Part shown: piece by piece, positions 33,714-42,214 of the stretch | Position numbering within the stretch: position 1 is the first letter of the stretch | Layout: each line of letters starts with the position of its first letter | Origin: RPQK01 sp041946865 | Lineage (GTDB): Bacteria > Acidobacteriota > UBA6911 > RPQK01 | Direction of reading: 5' to 3' | DNA: 64,000 bases | Assembly: GCA_041946865.1 (NCBI GenBank) | Contig: JBHGBF010000001.1 | Coordinates: 58,266 to 122,265 of the forward strand | Notes under the pieces: model-generated | What the model was told of the DNA's origin: nothing | The model's database searches: none | Seen by the model: only the letters and a program-made list of their open reading frames with translations | Position numbers and translations under genes: made by a program

Positions 33714-34187
33714 ATGAGCGATGAAAAAACCGAGGCAATTACCCGGGCCATTCAACAAGTCTTCAAATCTATGCTCAGACTCGAGCTCGTTGGGGCAAAC
33801 GGCCACGGCTTGCCCGATTTCCCTCCCGGGCGAAGAGTGTCCGCCGCTGTCGGAATCAGTGGAGACTGGAACGGAGCTGTGATCTTCGAGTGTGGAGCTC
33901 CTACGGCCTGCTTCCTCACCGCAACCATGCTCGGCCAGGAACCTCCCGAGACGGTCGACGAAGTCGTGAAAGACGTCATCGGCGAAATCACCAACATGGT
34001 GGCCGGCAACTTCAAAAACAGCCTGCCCGGGAATTCCTCGCTGACACTGCCCTGCCTCATCGAGGGATCGGACTACTCGATGGATATCGTGCAGGGGCGC
34101 CGAGTGGTCAGTCAGCCCCTCATCTGCGGCGGCAGAGGGATTCTCTTGTCCGTAGTCCAGGCCAATACTCAACCGCGGAGGAGCTAG
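33714..34187 (+). CDS. CheX-like CheY-P phosphatase
   Basis: 157 aa, CheC/CheX/FliY fold. The catalytic pattern E-x-x-N is visible in DVIGEITNMVAGNFKN near residue 91, preceded by the usual acidic helix (DEVVKD). AVIFECGAPTACFLTATMLG and a final GILLSVVQ strand fit CheX. It would remove phosphate from a CheY-type receiver, plausibly the double receiver encoded 51 bp upstream. It is not part of a large che operon in this window. Confidence 0.78.
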   Translation: MSDEKTEAITRAIQQVFKSMLRLELVGANGHGLPDFPPGRRVSAAVGISGDWNGAVIFECGAPTACFLTATMLGQEPPETVDEVVKDVIGEITNMVAGNFKNSLPGNSSLTLPCLIEGSDYSMDIVQGRRVVSQPLICGGRGILLSVVQANTQPRRS

Positions 34188-34600
34188 TGCTTAAGGACAG
34201 AGGGTGCTCAGGCCAAAACAACAGCGGACTGAAGGTCGCCAGTTCCGAACTGAGTGACACTTCACCGATGAACGGCCCCATGTCCTCCCCAGGAGGAAGC
34301 CGCTGGCTGAATCCGGCCGGACGCTCGAAGCTGGAAGATCTAGCGGCGCGTTTCTTTCAGATCCCACTAGGCCATATCGGAGACCTCGAGGAGCTTCGAA
34401 AGACTTTTTTCGAGCTGGCCAGTGCAACGACGCAGCCGGACGCCGTCCGGAGCCTGATCGCAGAGGCACTCTTGCGCCTGGACGACTATCTTTACCGCGG
34501 TTCCACCGAAGCCGAACCGATTCTGGAGGAGGTAGCGACTTTTATCGTGGAGGCGAGTCATCTCTCAGCAAACCATCCGGTCAGTCCGAAGCTCCCGTAA
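34187..34600 (+). CDS. Hypothetical small helical protein
   Basis: About 137 aa from the GTG at 34187, which overlaps the CheX stop (TAGTG) and has GGAGG about nine bases upstream; an ATG at 34268 would give 110 aa. Its body is helical and acidic: SKLEDLAARFFQIPLGHIGDLEELRKTFFELASATTQPDAVRSLIAEALLRLDDYLY. No family recognised. Translational coupling to the CheX-like gene suggests a linked function in taxis. Confidence 0.55.
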   Translation: MLKDRGCSGQNNSGLKVASSELSDTSPMNGPMSSPGGSRWLNPAGRSKLEDLAARFFQIPLGHIGDLEELRKTFFELASATTQPDAVRSLIAEALLRLDDYLYRGSTEAEPILEEVATFIVEASHLSANHPVSPKLP

Positions 34601-34719
34601 GGCGTCAGGCGAGTCACGAAGGTCCGCACTTCTTCCCGCTTCTTCGAAAGGTATCGTGAAGGCTCCCCGCGAGGCTTGGCCTGCTCGGAAGGAGCTGCTT
34701 TGCCTGGTGCCGTACGCGG

Positions 34720-35931
34720 CTAACAAAACACAGCCTGAGCCGACTTCACCGATGCCACGTAAAGAGCGGTGATCATGGCAAGTGGGATCCCGTTCAGCGA
34801 CGCCTGAATGGCCACGTTGTTCCAGTCGCCCCTTTCGTGGGCGAGGATCAGGTCCAGGATGCCCCTGAGCGGGTTAGGCTCTCCGCACAGGGCCGCTTTA
34901 ACATCCGCCGGCAGTGCGATCTGAGACAGGGCTTCCTCCAGAGGCAAGTCGAGCAGAGCATCGATCAGAGAGAACATACCGAGGAGAAACAGGTCGAGCT
35001 GACGATGACTGAGGCTGCCCTGTCCCGCCAGGCTCTCCGCAAAACGGGCCCGAACTACCGAAGCCAGCGCCAATTCCGGCGGTTTGTCCTGCACCAAACC
35101 CGACAGGGCAATCAGTGAGAGCAGACGCCTGACGTCGTCCTCGCCGAGCAGCACCAACGCGTGGCGAATGGAATCGATTTGGTCCGTCCAAGCGTGAGCG
35201 GCTGAATTGACGAACCTCAGCAGTTTGTACGACAGCGAGAGGTCGCACTTGACGATCTGTTCTACAGCGCGAAAGTCCAACTCCGGTTCTCGAAGGATCT
35301 TGGTCATTTCCAGGTGACGGAGTCTCGATCCGGGAATGGCGCGCCCTCGGGCAATCGCCGGGCGGGCAAAAAAATAGCCTTGCAGGTAGGAATATCCCGA
35401 GTCAAGTGCCTCCGCGGCTTGTTCAGGGGTTTCCACCTTCTCCGCCAGCATCTTCTTACCCTGCGCTGCGAGGGCACGACCCAGTTCTCGTCGCTGACGC
35501 GGAGTTGTGGCGAGGAAATCGACCTTGATGAAATCCGCGATCTCAACCAGGGGCTGATTGCCTTCAATTTCCACGAAGTCATCGAGCGCAAGCAAATATC
35601 CCTGTTTTCTGAGACCACGACAGGCGTCGATGACCGCCTGGTCAGGCGCGATCCCCTCCAGAACCTCGATGACTGTCTGTTCCCTCGGAAGCAGAGCGGC
35701 AGCGCCGCTTACGAGCAGATCGTGCGTAAGATTGACGAAAACCCTCTTGCCGCCGGAGAGCGTATCCAAGCCGAAGTTGACCAGAGCGCCGACGATGACG
35801 TTCGCCGCAGCCAGATTGCGCTCGATGTCGCGGCTGCAGAAGTTGTCCATGCTCGAGCGAAAGAGGAGTTCGTAACCGAAGACCTTCTGCAGCCTCGTGA
35901 AAATTGGTTGACGGGCAACAAAAACATCCAT
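34720..35931 (-). CDS. YuxH-like degenerate EAL-HDOD protein
   Basis: About 403 aa. Residues 1-200 are an EAL-type barrel that has lost catalytic residues: the EAL motif reads ELL (VFGYELLFRS) and later positions are altered (LALDDFVE, FIKVDFLA, AEKVET). Residues about 200-390 are an HDOD domain (LRHLEMTKILREPELDFRAVEQIVKCDLSLSYKLLRFVNSA, IRHALVLLGEDDVRRLLSL). Such YuxH/CdgJ-type proteins are regulators without c-di-GMP hydrolysis; CdgJ of Vibrio affects motility. It is 31 bp after motB, so it is probably in the flbD-motA-motB operon. ATG 35931 matches the family start MDVFVARQPI. Confidence 0.82.
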   Translation of the reverse strand: MDVFVARQPIFTRLQKVFGYELLFRSSMDNFCSRDIERNLAAANVIVGALVNFGLDTLSGGKRVFVNLTHDLLVSGAAALLPREQTVIEVLEGIAPDQAVIDACRGLRKQGYLLALDDFVEIEGNQPLVEIADFIKVDFLATTPRQRRELGRALAAQGKKMLAEKVETPEQAAEALDSGYSYLQGYFFARPAIARGRAIPGSRLRHLEMTKILREPELDFRAVEQIVKCDLSLSYKLLRFVNSAAHAWTDQIDSIRHALVLLGEDDVRRLLSLIALSGLVQDKPPELALASVVRARFAESLAGQGSLSHRQLDLFLLGMFSLIDALLDLPLEEALSQIALPADVKAALCGEPNPLRGILDLILAHERGDWNNVAIQASLNGIPLAMITALYVASVKSAQAVFC

Positions 35932-35962
35932 GCGGTCTCTCTGCTTGTCCCTCGCCCAGGTC

Positions 35963-36778
35963 TCAGGGCTCGTCCCTCGCAGCCGCCTGATTGAGCACGA
36001 CGATATCGACGCGGCGGTTGAGCGCCCGGCCTTCTGCGGTGCTGTTGTCTGCGACCGGGTGGAATTGCCCGTAGCCGGCGGCGGAGAGCAGGGCCGGGTC
36101 AAAATCGTATCTGCTCAGCAGATAAGCGATGACCTGAGTCGCGCGGGCCGTGGACAGCTCCCAGTTGGACGGAAACCTCGCGTTGTGAATCGGCACGTCG
36201 TCGGTGTGTCCTTCCACTCTCACGTGATTCCTGATTTTGCGAATTTCCTCGGCAATCGTATCCAGGATCACGAGCGAGTCCGGTCGTAGTTCGGCTGATC
36301 CGGAGTCGAAAAAAGCCGCCTCAGCCAGGCTGATCACCAATCCCCTGCGATCATTCCCGATACGGACCTTGTGCAGCACGTTCTCCCGCCGGAGCCTTTC
36401 CAGAATGCGTTCCCCGGTAGCCCGCAGCACGTCCTCGCCTGCCATCACGCCGATCGGCTCCACAAACCGATACGTTTCCTCCGGAGAGGCGGCCTTGTCG
36501 GAAACCGCCATCGCGTGCGAGCCGAGTTCGAACAACCCCAGGTGTTCGATAGCCGCTCGAAAGGACTCTGAAAACCGTTCGACCTTGCGCTGGTCGACGT
36601 GAGAGGACGCGAACATCACGACAAAAAAGGCGAACAGCAGGGTGATGAAGTCAGCGTAAGACACCAGCCATCGCTCATGGCTGGGATGCCCTTCCTTTTT
36701 GCGTTTTCTGACCGGTGCCTCAAGCCGCCTCGCTCTCCTCCTCGCTGCTCGGCTCGGTTCTATCTTGGGACTGTTCAT
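35963..36778 (-). CDS. motB: MotB stator protein
   Basis: 271 aa. HERWLVSYADFITLLFAFFVVMFAS is the single membrane helix with the proton-carrying aspartate (about residue 43). The C-terminal OmpA-like peptidoglycan-binding domain has VRVEGHTDDVPIHNARFPSNWELSTARATQVIAYLL and GYGQFHPVADNSTAEGRALNRRVDI. The basic N-terminal tail is cytoplasmic. The apparent start overlaps motA by 59 bp, long for such a pair; no later start precedes the helix. Confidence 0.93.
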   Translation of the reverse strand: MNSPKIEPSRAARRRARRLEAPVRKRKKEGHPSHERWLVSYADFITLLFAFFVVMFASSHVDQRKVERFSESFRAAIEHLGLFELGSHAMAVSDKAASPEETYRFVEPIGVMAGEDVLRATGERILERLRRENVLHKVRIGNDRRGLVISLAEAAFFDSGSAELRPDSLVILDTIAEEIRKIRNHVRVEGHTDDVPIHNARFPSNWELSTARATQVIAYLLSRYDFDPALLSAAGYGQFHPVADNSTAEGRALNRRVDIVVLNQAAARDEP

Positions 36779-37514
36779 CTAAGAACGCTCGCAGTTTGGT
36801 CTCGATGAGGCGTGGATTCATGCCTTCCAGGATGGAGATGACGCCCTCCAGCATGAGTTGTCTGAGGATCGTGCCGGACCGGTTGATCAGCTTCATCTTG
36901 GCGGCGGCGGGGAGGAAGAAGACATTGGCGGAGCCGACCCCGTAAATCGTGGCCACAAATGCGACCGCAATCCCTTTGCCGACCTCCTCAATATCGTCCA
37001 GATGCTGCATGACCTGGATCAGTCCCAAGACAGCCCCGATAATGCCGATCGTGGGGGCAAATCCCCCCGCTGCCTCCCACACCTGCGGGAGGCGATCCTG
37101 GCGCTCCTCATCGCAGGCCAGTTTGAGTTCCATGGTCTCCCGCAAGTCGGCCGGGTCGGTGCCGTCCACCGCCATCTGCAGTGCCTGTTTCAGGAACGGG
37201 TCTTGCACCTGATCCGCATCGGATTCCAGCGAAATGATCCCTTTTCGCCTGGCCTTTTGCGCAAAAGCGACAATTTGCGCGATCACCTCGCCCGGGTCTG
37301 TCTTGGAGCGAATAAAAACTCCGATGAGGCCCTTGGACGCACTAAGGAACACCGGCAAAGGGAAGGCGATAAGGGTGGCGCCCAGAGTGCCTCCGAACAC
37401 GATCAGCGCGGCGGTTGGCTGAAGGATCTGGCTGATACTCCCTCCCTCCAGCGTCAACCCCAGGCCGATTCCGGCGAGGGCGATCAGAATTCCGACAAGA
37501 GTCCCGAGATCCAT
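36720..37514 (-). CDS. motA: MotA stator protein
   Basis: About 264 aa with four membrane helices: MDLGTLVGILIALAGIGLGL, AALIVFGGTLGATLIAFPL, then GGFAPTIGIIGAVLGLIQVM and GIAVAFVATIYGVGSANVFFLPAAAK. The cytoplasmic loop between helices 2 and 3 holds charged residues that contact FliG (DEERQDRLPQ). The PxxG-type proline in FAPTIGIIG is present. Forms the ion channel with MotB. ATG 37514 overlaps the flbD end region and has GTGGAGTG upstream. Confidence 0.94.
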   Translation of the reverse strand: MDLGTLVGILIALAGIGLGLTLEGGSISQILQPTAALIVFGGTLGATLIAFPLPVFLSASKGLIGVFIRSKTDPGEVIAQIVAFAQKARRKGIISLESDADQVQDPFLKQALQMAVDGTDPADLRETMELKLACDEERQDRLPQVWEAAGGFAPTIGIIGAVLGLIQVMQHLDDIEEVGKGIAVAFVATIYGVGSANVFFLPAAAKMKLINRSGTILRQLMLEGVISILEGMNPRLIETKLRAFLDEQSQDRTEPSSEEESEAA

Positions 37515-37516
37515 GA

Positions 37517-37807
37517 TCACTCCACCAGCGACCCTGGAGGCTGCGGCCCGGCAGCCGCCGGGCATGGCTGTGTGAGCAACGGCCGTTCCTCTATCACAGC
37601 CGACTGTGAATGCACGATCCGGAAGTAGGGAAAAATCCTTCGACGGAACTCTACTACCTTGTCGATGACGTCGTCGGCCGCCTCGGCTACGATGATCTTC
37701 TGGCCTGTCGTCAACGTCAGCACCGTATCAGGCGTGGTCTCAATAAACTCGATCAAATCCGAGTTCACCACCACCTGTGTCTCGTTCAACCGCCGCAATT
37801 TGATCAT
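37517..37807 (-). CDS. flbD: FlbD family flagellar protein
   Basis: About 96 aa. MIKLRRLNETQVVVNSDLIEFIETTPDTVLTLTTGQKIIVAEAADDVIDKVVEFRRRI is the complete small FlbD/SwrD domain. The tail of about 30 residues is low complexity. SwrD (its Bacillus homologue) raises stator power and is encoded near motility genes; here it precedes motA directly. A sigma28-type promoter lies just upstream. Confidence 0.9.
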   Translation of the reverse strand: MIKLRRLNETQVVVNSDLIEFIETTPDTVLTLTTGQKIIVAEAADDVIDKVVEFRRRIFPYFRIVHSQSAVIEERPLLTQPCPAAAGPQPPGSLVE

Positions 37808-37827
37808 AGGATCTCTATCCGGTCTTC

Positions 37828-37855
37828 TTATCGGCGGGAGGTGAGAAGGACTTGA
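37828..37855 (-). promoter_or_regulatory. Sigma28-type promoter for flbD-motA-motB
   Basis: Minus strand: TCAAG, 15-base spacer, GCCGATAA, ending about 20 bases before the flbD ATG. Positions carry an uncertainty of one or two bases. Confidence 0.65.
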
Positions 37856-37935
37856 GGGTTTTTCGAAGGCTACGTCAACGCTGCTGTCAGACAACTTCGA
37901 AAGACCAGACGTCAGCGTCGCTCTTGCATCCTTCC

Positions 37936-39981
37936 TCAGCTGTCTTTCGAGTCAAGATGGTCGCGGATGGCCCTGGCCAGGACTTTCGCCGTGAAGGGCT
38001 TGGACAGATAGGCGACACCGCGGTGAGCATGACGAACAAGTTCGGGGTTGTACCCGCTCATGAGCATGACTTTCAGATTCCGGTTTTCGCGACACAACTG
38101 CTCAGCCAGCTCCAGGCCGGTCATCCCCTCGGGCATAACCATATCGGTGAGCAGCAGGTCGATGCGTCCTTGTCGCTGTCGCCACATTCCAAGCGCCATC
38201 TGGCCGTTTGCCGCCTCCATGACGTGATAGCCACAACGGTGCAGCGCTCGGGCAATGACAGATCTCACAGACGGCTCGTCCTCGACAACCAGGATGGTCT
38301 CCCGCCCCCCCGTGCAGGGCTCGTTTGCCTCGTCTGCTTCCAGTTTGGCCGCCTGCGGGTGTTCCGGGAGGAAGACCCGAAAGGTGCTTCCTTTTCCGAC
38401 TGTGCTCTCCGCTTCTACCCATCCCCCGTGCTGCCTGAGGATTCCGTACACGGTGGCTAAACCCAGGCCGGTTCCCCTGCCCGGCTCTTTGGTCGTGAAG
38501 AACGGTTCAAAGATGTGCTTGACGGTTGCCTCATCCATCCCGACTCCCGTGTCGGCCACGGAGAGGCAGACAAAACGGCCGCCGCGACCTTCCGGATTTT
38601 GCTTTGAGTAGCTCTCATCCAGAACGACGCTTCTGGTTGCCAGGGTCAGGCGACCGCCATGGGGCATTGCATCGCGCGCGTTTACAACCAGGTTCATCAC
38701 GACCTGCTCGAGCATGCCCGGATCAGCTTCCACCCAAAGCGCCGCTGCTTCGCCCTTGAATTCGAGACCGATGTCTTCACCGATCAAACGGCGCAGCATC
38801 TTGAGGAGGTTACCGAGCAGCGAGTTCAGATCGAACACCTGCGTCTGCATCACCTGTCGCCGGCTGAACATCAGCAACTGCCGGGTCAGGCCGGCGGCGC
38901 GGTTTGCCTGGGTCTCCAAGTCCCCCAGCACGCTACGCATTTCCGAGTTGATATCAGGCTCGGCCTGCAACAGGCCCAGATACATTAGAATCGCGGCCAA
39001 AATGTTGTTGAAGTCGTGGGCCACCCCACTCGCGAGTTGTCCTACGGCCTCCATTTTCTGAGCTTGGACGAGCTGGGCCTGAAGCCGCTGCCTCTCATCC
39101 TCGGCCTGCCTCAGCTCAGCCATCTGCTGCTCCAGTCGAGCGGCGTAGGCCCGAGTCCGCTCCAGCAGTCGCGCATTGGATATGCCAACCGCCAGGTGAT
39201 CACCGGCTGTCTCCAGGAATCGCGCCCTTCGCGCAAAATCGCGCTCGTTCACCGATGCCAGGCCGAGGACCCCAATCAATTCGTCAGCCAGGATCATCGG
39301 AACCGCGACGAACGAGCGGAAGCCGAATTCCTGGCATTGCGTTTCAGCGCATGAGCCATAGGATATGATGTCGCCTGAATAGACGGGGCGCCGCTCGCGT
39401 GCCGCCCGCCCACAGATACAGTCACCAGGCCGAACCCCCGGCATCGCCTGAACCTCAGCACTGGCGACGGTCTCTGCGCGCCGTGCACAGCCTCTCAAGA
39501 CAAGAGCCTCGCCGTCTTTGACATAAAGCACGGCCATATCCAACTCCAGTGCGCTTAGCAGTTCGTGTACGGCCGCATCGCAGGCGTCCGCGAGGGATTG
39601 TTGAGCCGTGACTTTTTGCGTCAGGCCATTCAAAACCGACAGTTCTTTGTCACGCCGGCTCAGGTACTCCTCGACCAACGTGCCGCGAGTGGAGTGACCG
39701 GCCATGTTCATGGTGGGCTGTCCGCCAGTACCTCGCAGCACAAGAACCCGGTTCCCCAACCACTTTCTGCCATCCGGCAGTCTAGGCGCCTCTTCTTCGC
39801 GACCATCCTCACCGGTGGAATTCACGCAGGGTATCTGCTCCAGACGGCGCCCAGGAATTCCCGCCTGGGACCGCTCTTCCTGGCGCCTTTCAGCAGGGGC
39901 CAATTGGCTTCTTGCCGAAGGGCGGCGCTCCGAACACCTCGCCTTGCCGAGCACCCGCTGAGCGAACTCGGGACGAATCAT
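37936..39981 (-). CDS. Hybrid sensor histidine kinase (GAF-HisKA-HATPase-REC)
   Basis: 681 aa from the ATG at 39981, which has AGAGG upstream; 591 aa from 39711. Order: an Arg-rich N-terminus, GAF domain (about 115-280: VHELLSALELDMAVLYVKDGEALVLRG, SFVAVPMILADELIGVLGLASV), coiled linker, HisKA (GQLASGVAHDFNNILAAILMYL, His near 325), HATPase (VVMNLVVNARDAMPHGG, DTGVGMDEATVKHIFEPFFTTKEPGRGTGLGLATVYGIL) and a C-terminal receiver (ILVVEDEPSVRSVIARAL, LLLTDMVMPEGMTG, YLSKPF). Two cysteine-rich spots in GAF (DCICGRAA, CAETQC) might bind a metal. Its partner is unknown. Confidence 0.85.
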   Translation of the reverse strand: MIRPEFAQRVLGKARCSERRPSARSQLAPAERRQEERSQAGIPGRRLEQIPCVNSTGEDGREEEAPRLPDGRKWLGNRVLVLRGTGGQPTMNMAGHSTRGTLVEEYLSRRDKELSVLNGLTQKVTAQQSLADACDAAVHELLSALELDMAVLYVKDGEALVLRGCARRAETVASAEVQAMPGVRPGDCICGRAARERRPVYSGDIISYGSCAETQCQEFGFRSFVAVPMILADELIGVLGLASVNERDFARRARFLETAGDHLAVGISNARLLERTRAYAARLEQQMAELRQAEDERQRLQAQLVQAQKMEAVGQLASGVAHDFNNILAAILMYLGLLQAEPDINSEMRSVLGDLETQANRAAGLTRQLLMFSRRQVMQTQVFDLNSLLGNLLKMLRRLIGEDIGLEFKGEAAALWVEADPGMLEQVVMNLVVNARDAMPHGGRLTLATRSVVLDESYSKQNPEGRGGRFVCLSVADTGVGMDEATVKHIFEPFFTTKEPGRGTGLGLATVYGILRQHGGWVEAESTVGKGSTFRVFLPEHPQAAKLEADEANEPCTGGRETILVVEDEPSVRSVIARALHRCGYHVMEAANGQMALGMWRQRQGRIDLLLTDMVMPEGMTGLELAEQLCRENRNLKVMLMSGYNPELVRHAHRGVAYLSKPFTAKVLARAIRDHLDSKDS

Positions 39982-40460
39982 AGGGCTCTACCTCTCGGAC
40001 CTGACAATCCACAGTGTTCAATCGGCAGATTGGTCTGGAAACTTAAGAGGAAAATCGAATCCTCTTCAAGAACAACCGTCGAGGTACAATAGCTATAGGG
40101 CAGCGCTTCACGCTCCGGACCAAAGTGCTCACCTGATTGATCCTGAACACTTCTTTCGGCTTACGGCGAATCGGGAGACCGCGTGTGAGTCAGGGATTGT
40201 GAGCTCCTAATGCGTATGCTCTCTCACGACAGGATCTCATTCCTGCCGTATCGTTCTCACGCTTGGCTTGCGGACAGGGACCTGGTCGAAAGCTACGGTC
40301 CGACAGTTAGCTACGGGCGGCGGGAAAGTCACACGCTCACGAAAGGAAGCGGTGAAGAAAGCGAAAGAAGCCAAAGAGGAGTACAGCAGGTCTCGGATCA
40401 AAGGCAAGAGCCGGCGCCCTGCCAAAGCGTGAGACATCTGAAAAGGGGGGATAAAAGCAT
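39982..40460. other. Intergenic region with a possible small ORF
   Basis: About 480 bp between the hybrid kinase (minus) and the esterase (plus). Apart from the small basic ORF listed separately, I see no clear feature; both promoters should lie here. Confidence 0.4.
40352..40432 (+). CDS. Possible 26-aa lysine-rich peptide
   Basis: GTG-initiated frame encoding a very basic peptide (VKKAKEAKEEYSRSRI, then KGKSRRPAKA). AAGGAAG lies seven bases before the start. It ends 28 bp before the esterase gene. The Lys/Ala composition is histone- or ribosome-tail-like, but the size is small and chance cannot be excluded. Confidence 0.3.
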   Translation: MKKAKEAKEEYSRSRIKGKSRRPAKA

Positions 40461-41807
40461 ATGCCCGAGGTCGGGGAACAGGCTGTCATAAAGGCGCTCA
40501 ACAACTCTGCGCTGCCGCTCAGGCACGGAGCTGAAGAGCATGACATCCTGATCGACCGGATGGCTGAAGCTTCCTTTGTTTTTATTGGGGAAGCCAGCCA
40601 TGGGACGCACGAGTTCTACCAGCAGCGTGCGGAAATCACGAAGCGCTTGATCAAAGAAAAGGGCTTTCAGGGAGTTGCCATTGAGGCCGATTGGCCGGAC
40701 GCGTATCGGGTCCATCGCTACGTCACGAACATGGATGCCATGCCAAGCACGACGGCCTCGCTCAGCCGTTTCAGACACTTCCCAACGTGGATGTGGCGTA
40801 ACCGGGTCGTCGAGGCTTTTGTCGAGTGGCTTCGGGCACACAACAACTCGCTCCCGCCCGATCGGCCAAAAGTCGGGGTCTTCGGCCTGGACCTCTATGG
40901 TCTCTACGGGTCGATCAAAAGCGTCCTCGAGTACCTGCAGAAAGTCGATCCTAAGGCGGAGGCCAGGGCGCGCTTTCGATACTCCTGCTTCGACCATTTC
41001 GGCGAGAACACGGAAGCTTACGGTTACGCGGCCAGTTTTGACCTGGAGGAGTCCTGCGAGAAAGAAGTGATCAAGCAACTCGTCGATCTGCGCAAGAACG
41101 CTCTCGACTACCTGCGCCGTGACGGACAGGTTGCCGAAGAGGAGTATTTCCAGATCGTGCAAAACGCGCGCCTCGTGAAAAACGCCGAGAAATACTATCG
41201 GGAAATGTTCACAGGGAGGGTGTCGTCCTGGAACATACGCGATACGCACATGGCGGAGACCCTGGAAGAGCTGGAAGCACATCTCAGACAGCAGCGGGGC
41301 GCTCCGCCAAAACTGGTGATTTGGGCGCACAACTCTCACATCGGCGACGCCTCAGCGACCGAGCTCGGCCAGCAGGGGGAGATCAATGTCGGTCAGCTGA
41401 TCCGGCAGAAGTACCCAAACGACTGCTTCCTCCTCGGTTTTACCACCTACGAGGGGGAGGTCACTGCTGCCTCTGACTGGGGAGGGCCGGCGGAGACCAA
41501 ACGCGTCCGGCCAGCCCTGCGTGCAAGCTACGAAGAGCTGTTCCACCGAACCGGGATTCCCCGCTTCCTGATAACCCTCTGGGATTACGAGGCGGCCACC
41601 GGCGAGCTGAAGCAGGCCCGTTTGGAGCGGGGGATCGGAGTCATCTACCGACCGGAGAGCGAGCGAATCAGCCACTACTTCTACGCGAGGCTCTCGGATC
41701 AGTTCGACGCCGTGATCCACCTCGACCGAACCACCGCCGTCCAGCCCCTCGACAAAACTGCTGACACGCTCGTAACAAGCGTGCAATTGATTGAAAATAA
41801 AGGATAG
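40461..41807 (+). CDS. Erythromycin esterase family protein
   Basis: 448 aa, PF05139. Catalytic motifs seen: FVFIGEASHGTHEFYQQRAEITKRLI (Glu-His pair), VAIEADWPDAYRVHRYV, and WAHNSHIGDASATELGQQGEINVGQLIRQKY. True EreA/EreB hydrolyse macrolide lactones, but most chromosomal relatives, including the succinoglycan-biosynthesis type, have unknown substrates. This one is soluble with no signal peptide. GGGGGG lies before the ATG. It stands alone. Confidence 0.85.
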   Translation: MPEVGEQAVIKALNNSALPLRHGAEEHDILIDRMAEASFVFIGEASHGTHEFYQQRAEITKRLIKEKGFQGVAIEADWPDAYRVHRYVTNMDAMPSTTASLSRFRHFPTWMWRNRVVEAFVEWLRAHNNSLPPDRPKVGVFGLDLYGLYGSIKSVLEYLQKVDPKAEARARFRYSCFDHFGENTEAYGYAASFDLEESCEKEVIKQLVDLRKNALDYLRRDGQVAEEEYFQIVQNARLVKNAEKYYREMFTGRVSSWNIRDTHMAETLEELEAHLRQQRGAPPKLVIWAHNSHIGDASATELGQQGEINVGQLIRQKYPNDCFLLGFTTYEGEVTAASDWGGPAETKRVRPALRASYEELFHRTGIPRFLITLWDYEAATGELKQARLERGIGVIYRPESERISHYFYARLSDQFDAVIHLDRTTAVQPLDKTADTLVTSVQLIENKG

Positions 41808-41969
41808 AAAAGCAGGTCTGAGCACCTTTTTAGTTTTGCCTGTTGCCTCGATCAACCTAACGCTCGGCAACGGGTGGAACGGCGCGCACCAACGGGGTGC
41901 GCCATGCGGAAGAATTTGTCCTTTTTTGATGCCCTTCCATCAAAGTCGGTCAGCTGCCGAAACATAGAG

Positions 41970-42002
41970 CCAAGCTGCGTAAATAATTAGCCATTTTGCG
42001 AA
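41970..42002 (-). promoter_or_regulatory. Upstream inverted operator pair (XylR-like)
   Basis: Minus-strand reading: TTCGCAAAATGG (41991-42002) followed 21 bp on by TACGCAGCTTGG (41970-41981). It matches the two promoter-proximal pairs but faces the opposite way, with no good -10 behind it; it could be a looping or repression site. Confidence 0.5.
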
Positions 42003-42073
42003 CAATCGCGGGCCCGCGACCAGCGATCAGCCATTTCCGGGCACATTCGTCAGGATCATACAGAGAACACGGA

Positions 42074-42135
42074 TTCGCAAAATGGGTACTGCATTCCGCA
42101 AATTGGTGATACTCTGGCTCCAAAGCGGCTATAAT
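42074..42135 (+). promoter_or_regulatory. Promoter and operator of the XylR-like gene
   Basis: TTCGCAAAATGG at 42074-42085 and TCCGCAAATTGG at 42095-42106 are direct repeats 21 bp apart; TATAAT is at 42130-42135, so the second repeat would cover the -35 region. This is the class II layout of AraC-family activators. The same arrangement occurs upstream of the TonB receptor. Confidence 0.65.
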
Positions 42136-42214
42136 CAGGCTTCCGAGAGATGGAGGGCATGCACTACGACGCGCCGCATCCCGGCACGTCCTTGAGTTGC
42201 ATCGAGGAGCTCCT

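Larger units (their letters stand above)
41808..42214. other. Intergenic region with operators of the XylR-like regulator
   Basis: About 407 bp. A 7-bp stem hairpin at 41884-41902 (GCGCACC/GGTGCGC) may end the esterase transcript, though the T-run is 18 bases further on. The rest holds two pairs of 21-bp-spaced half-sites and a TATAAT. Confidence 0.5.

Noticed and set aside
36720..36778. Frameshift between motA and motB
   Set aside because: The 59-bp overlap is long but both proteins are complete with normal ends, so no frameshift is needed.
41884..41926. Rho-independent terminator after the esterase
   Set aside because: The stem is short and the T-run lies 18 bases away from it, so I mention it only as a possible hairpin.
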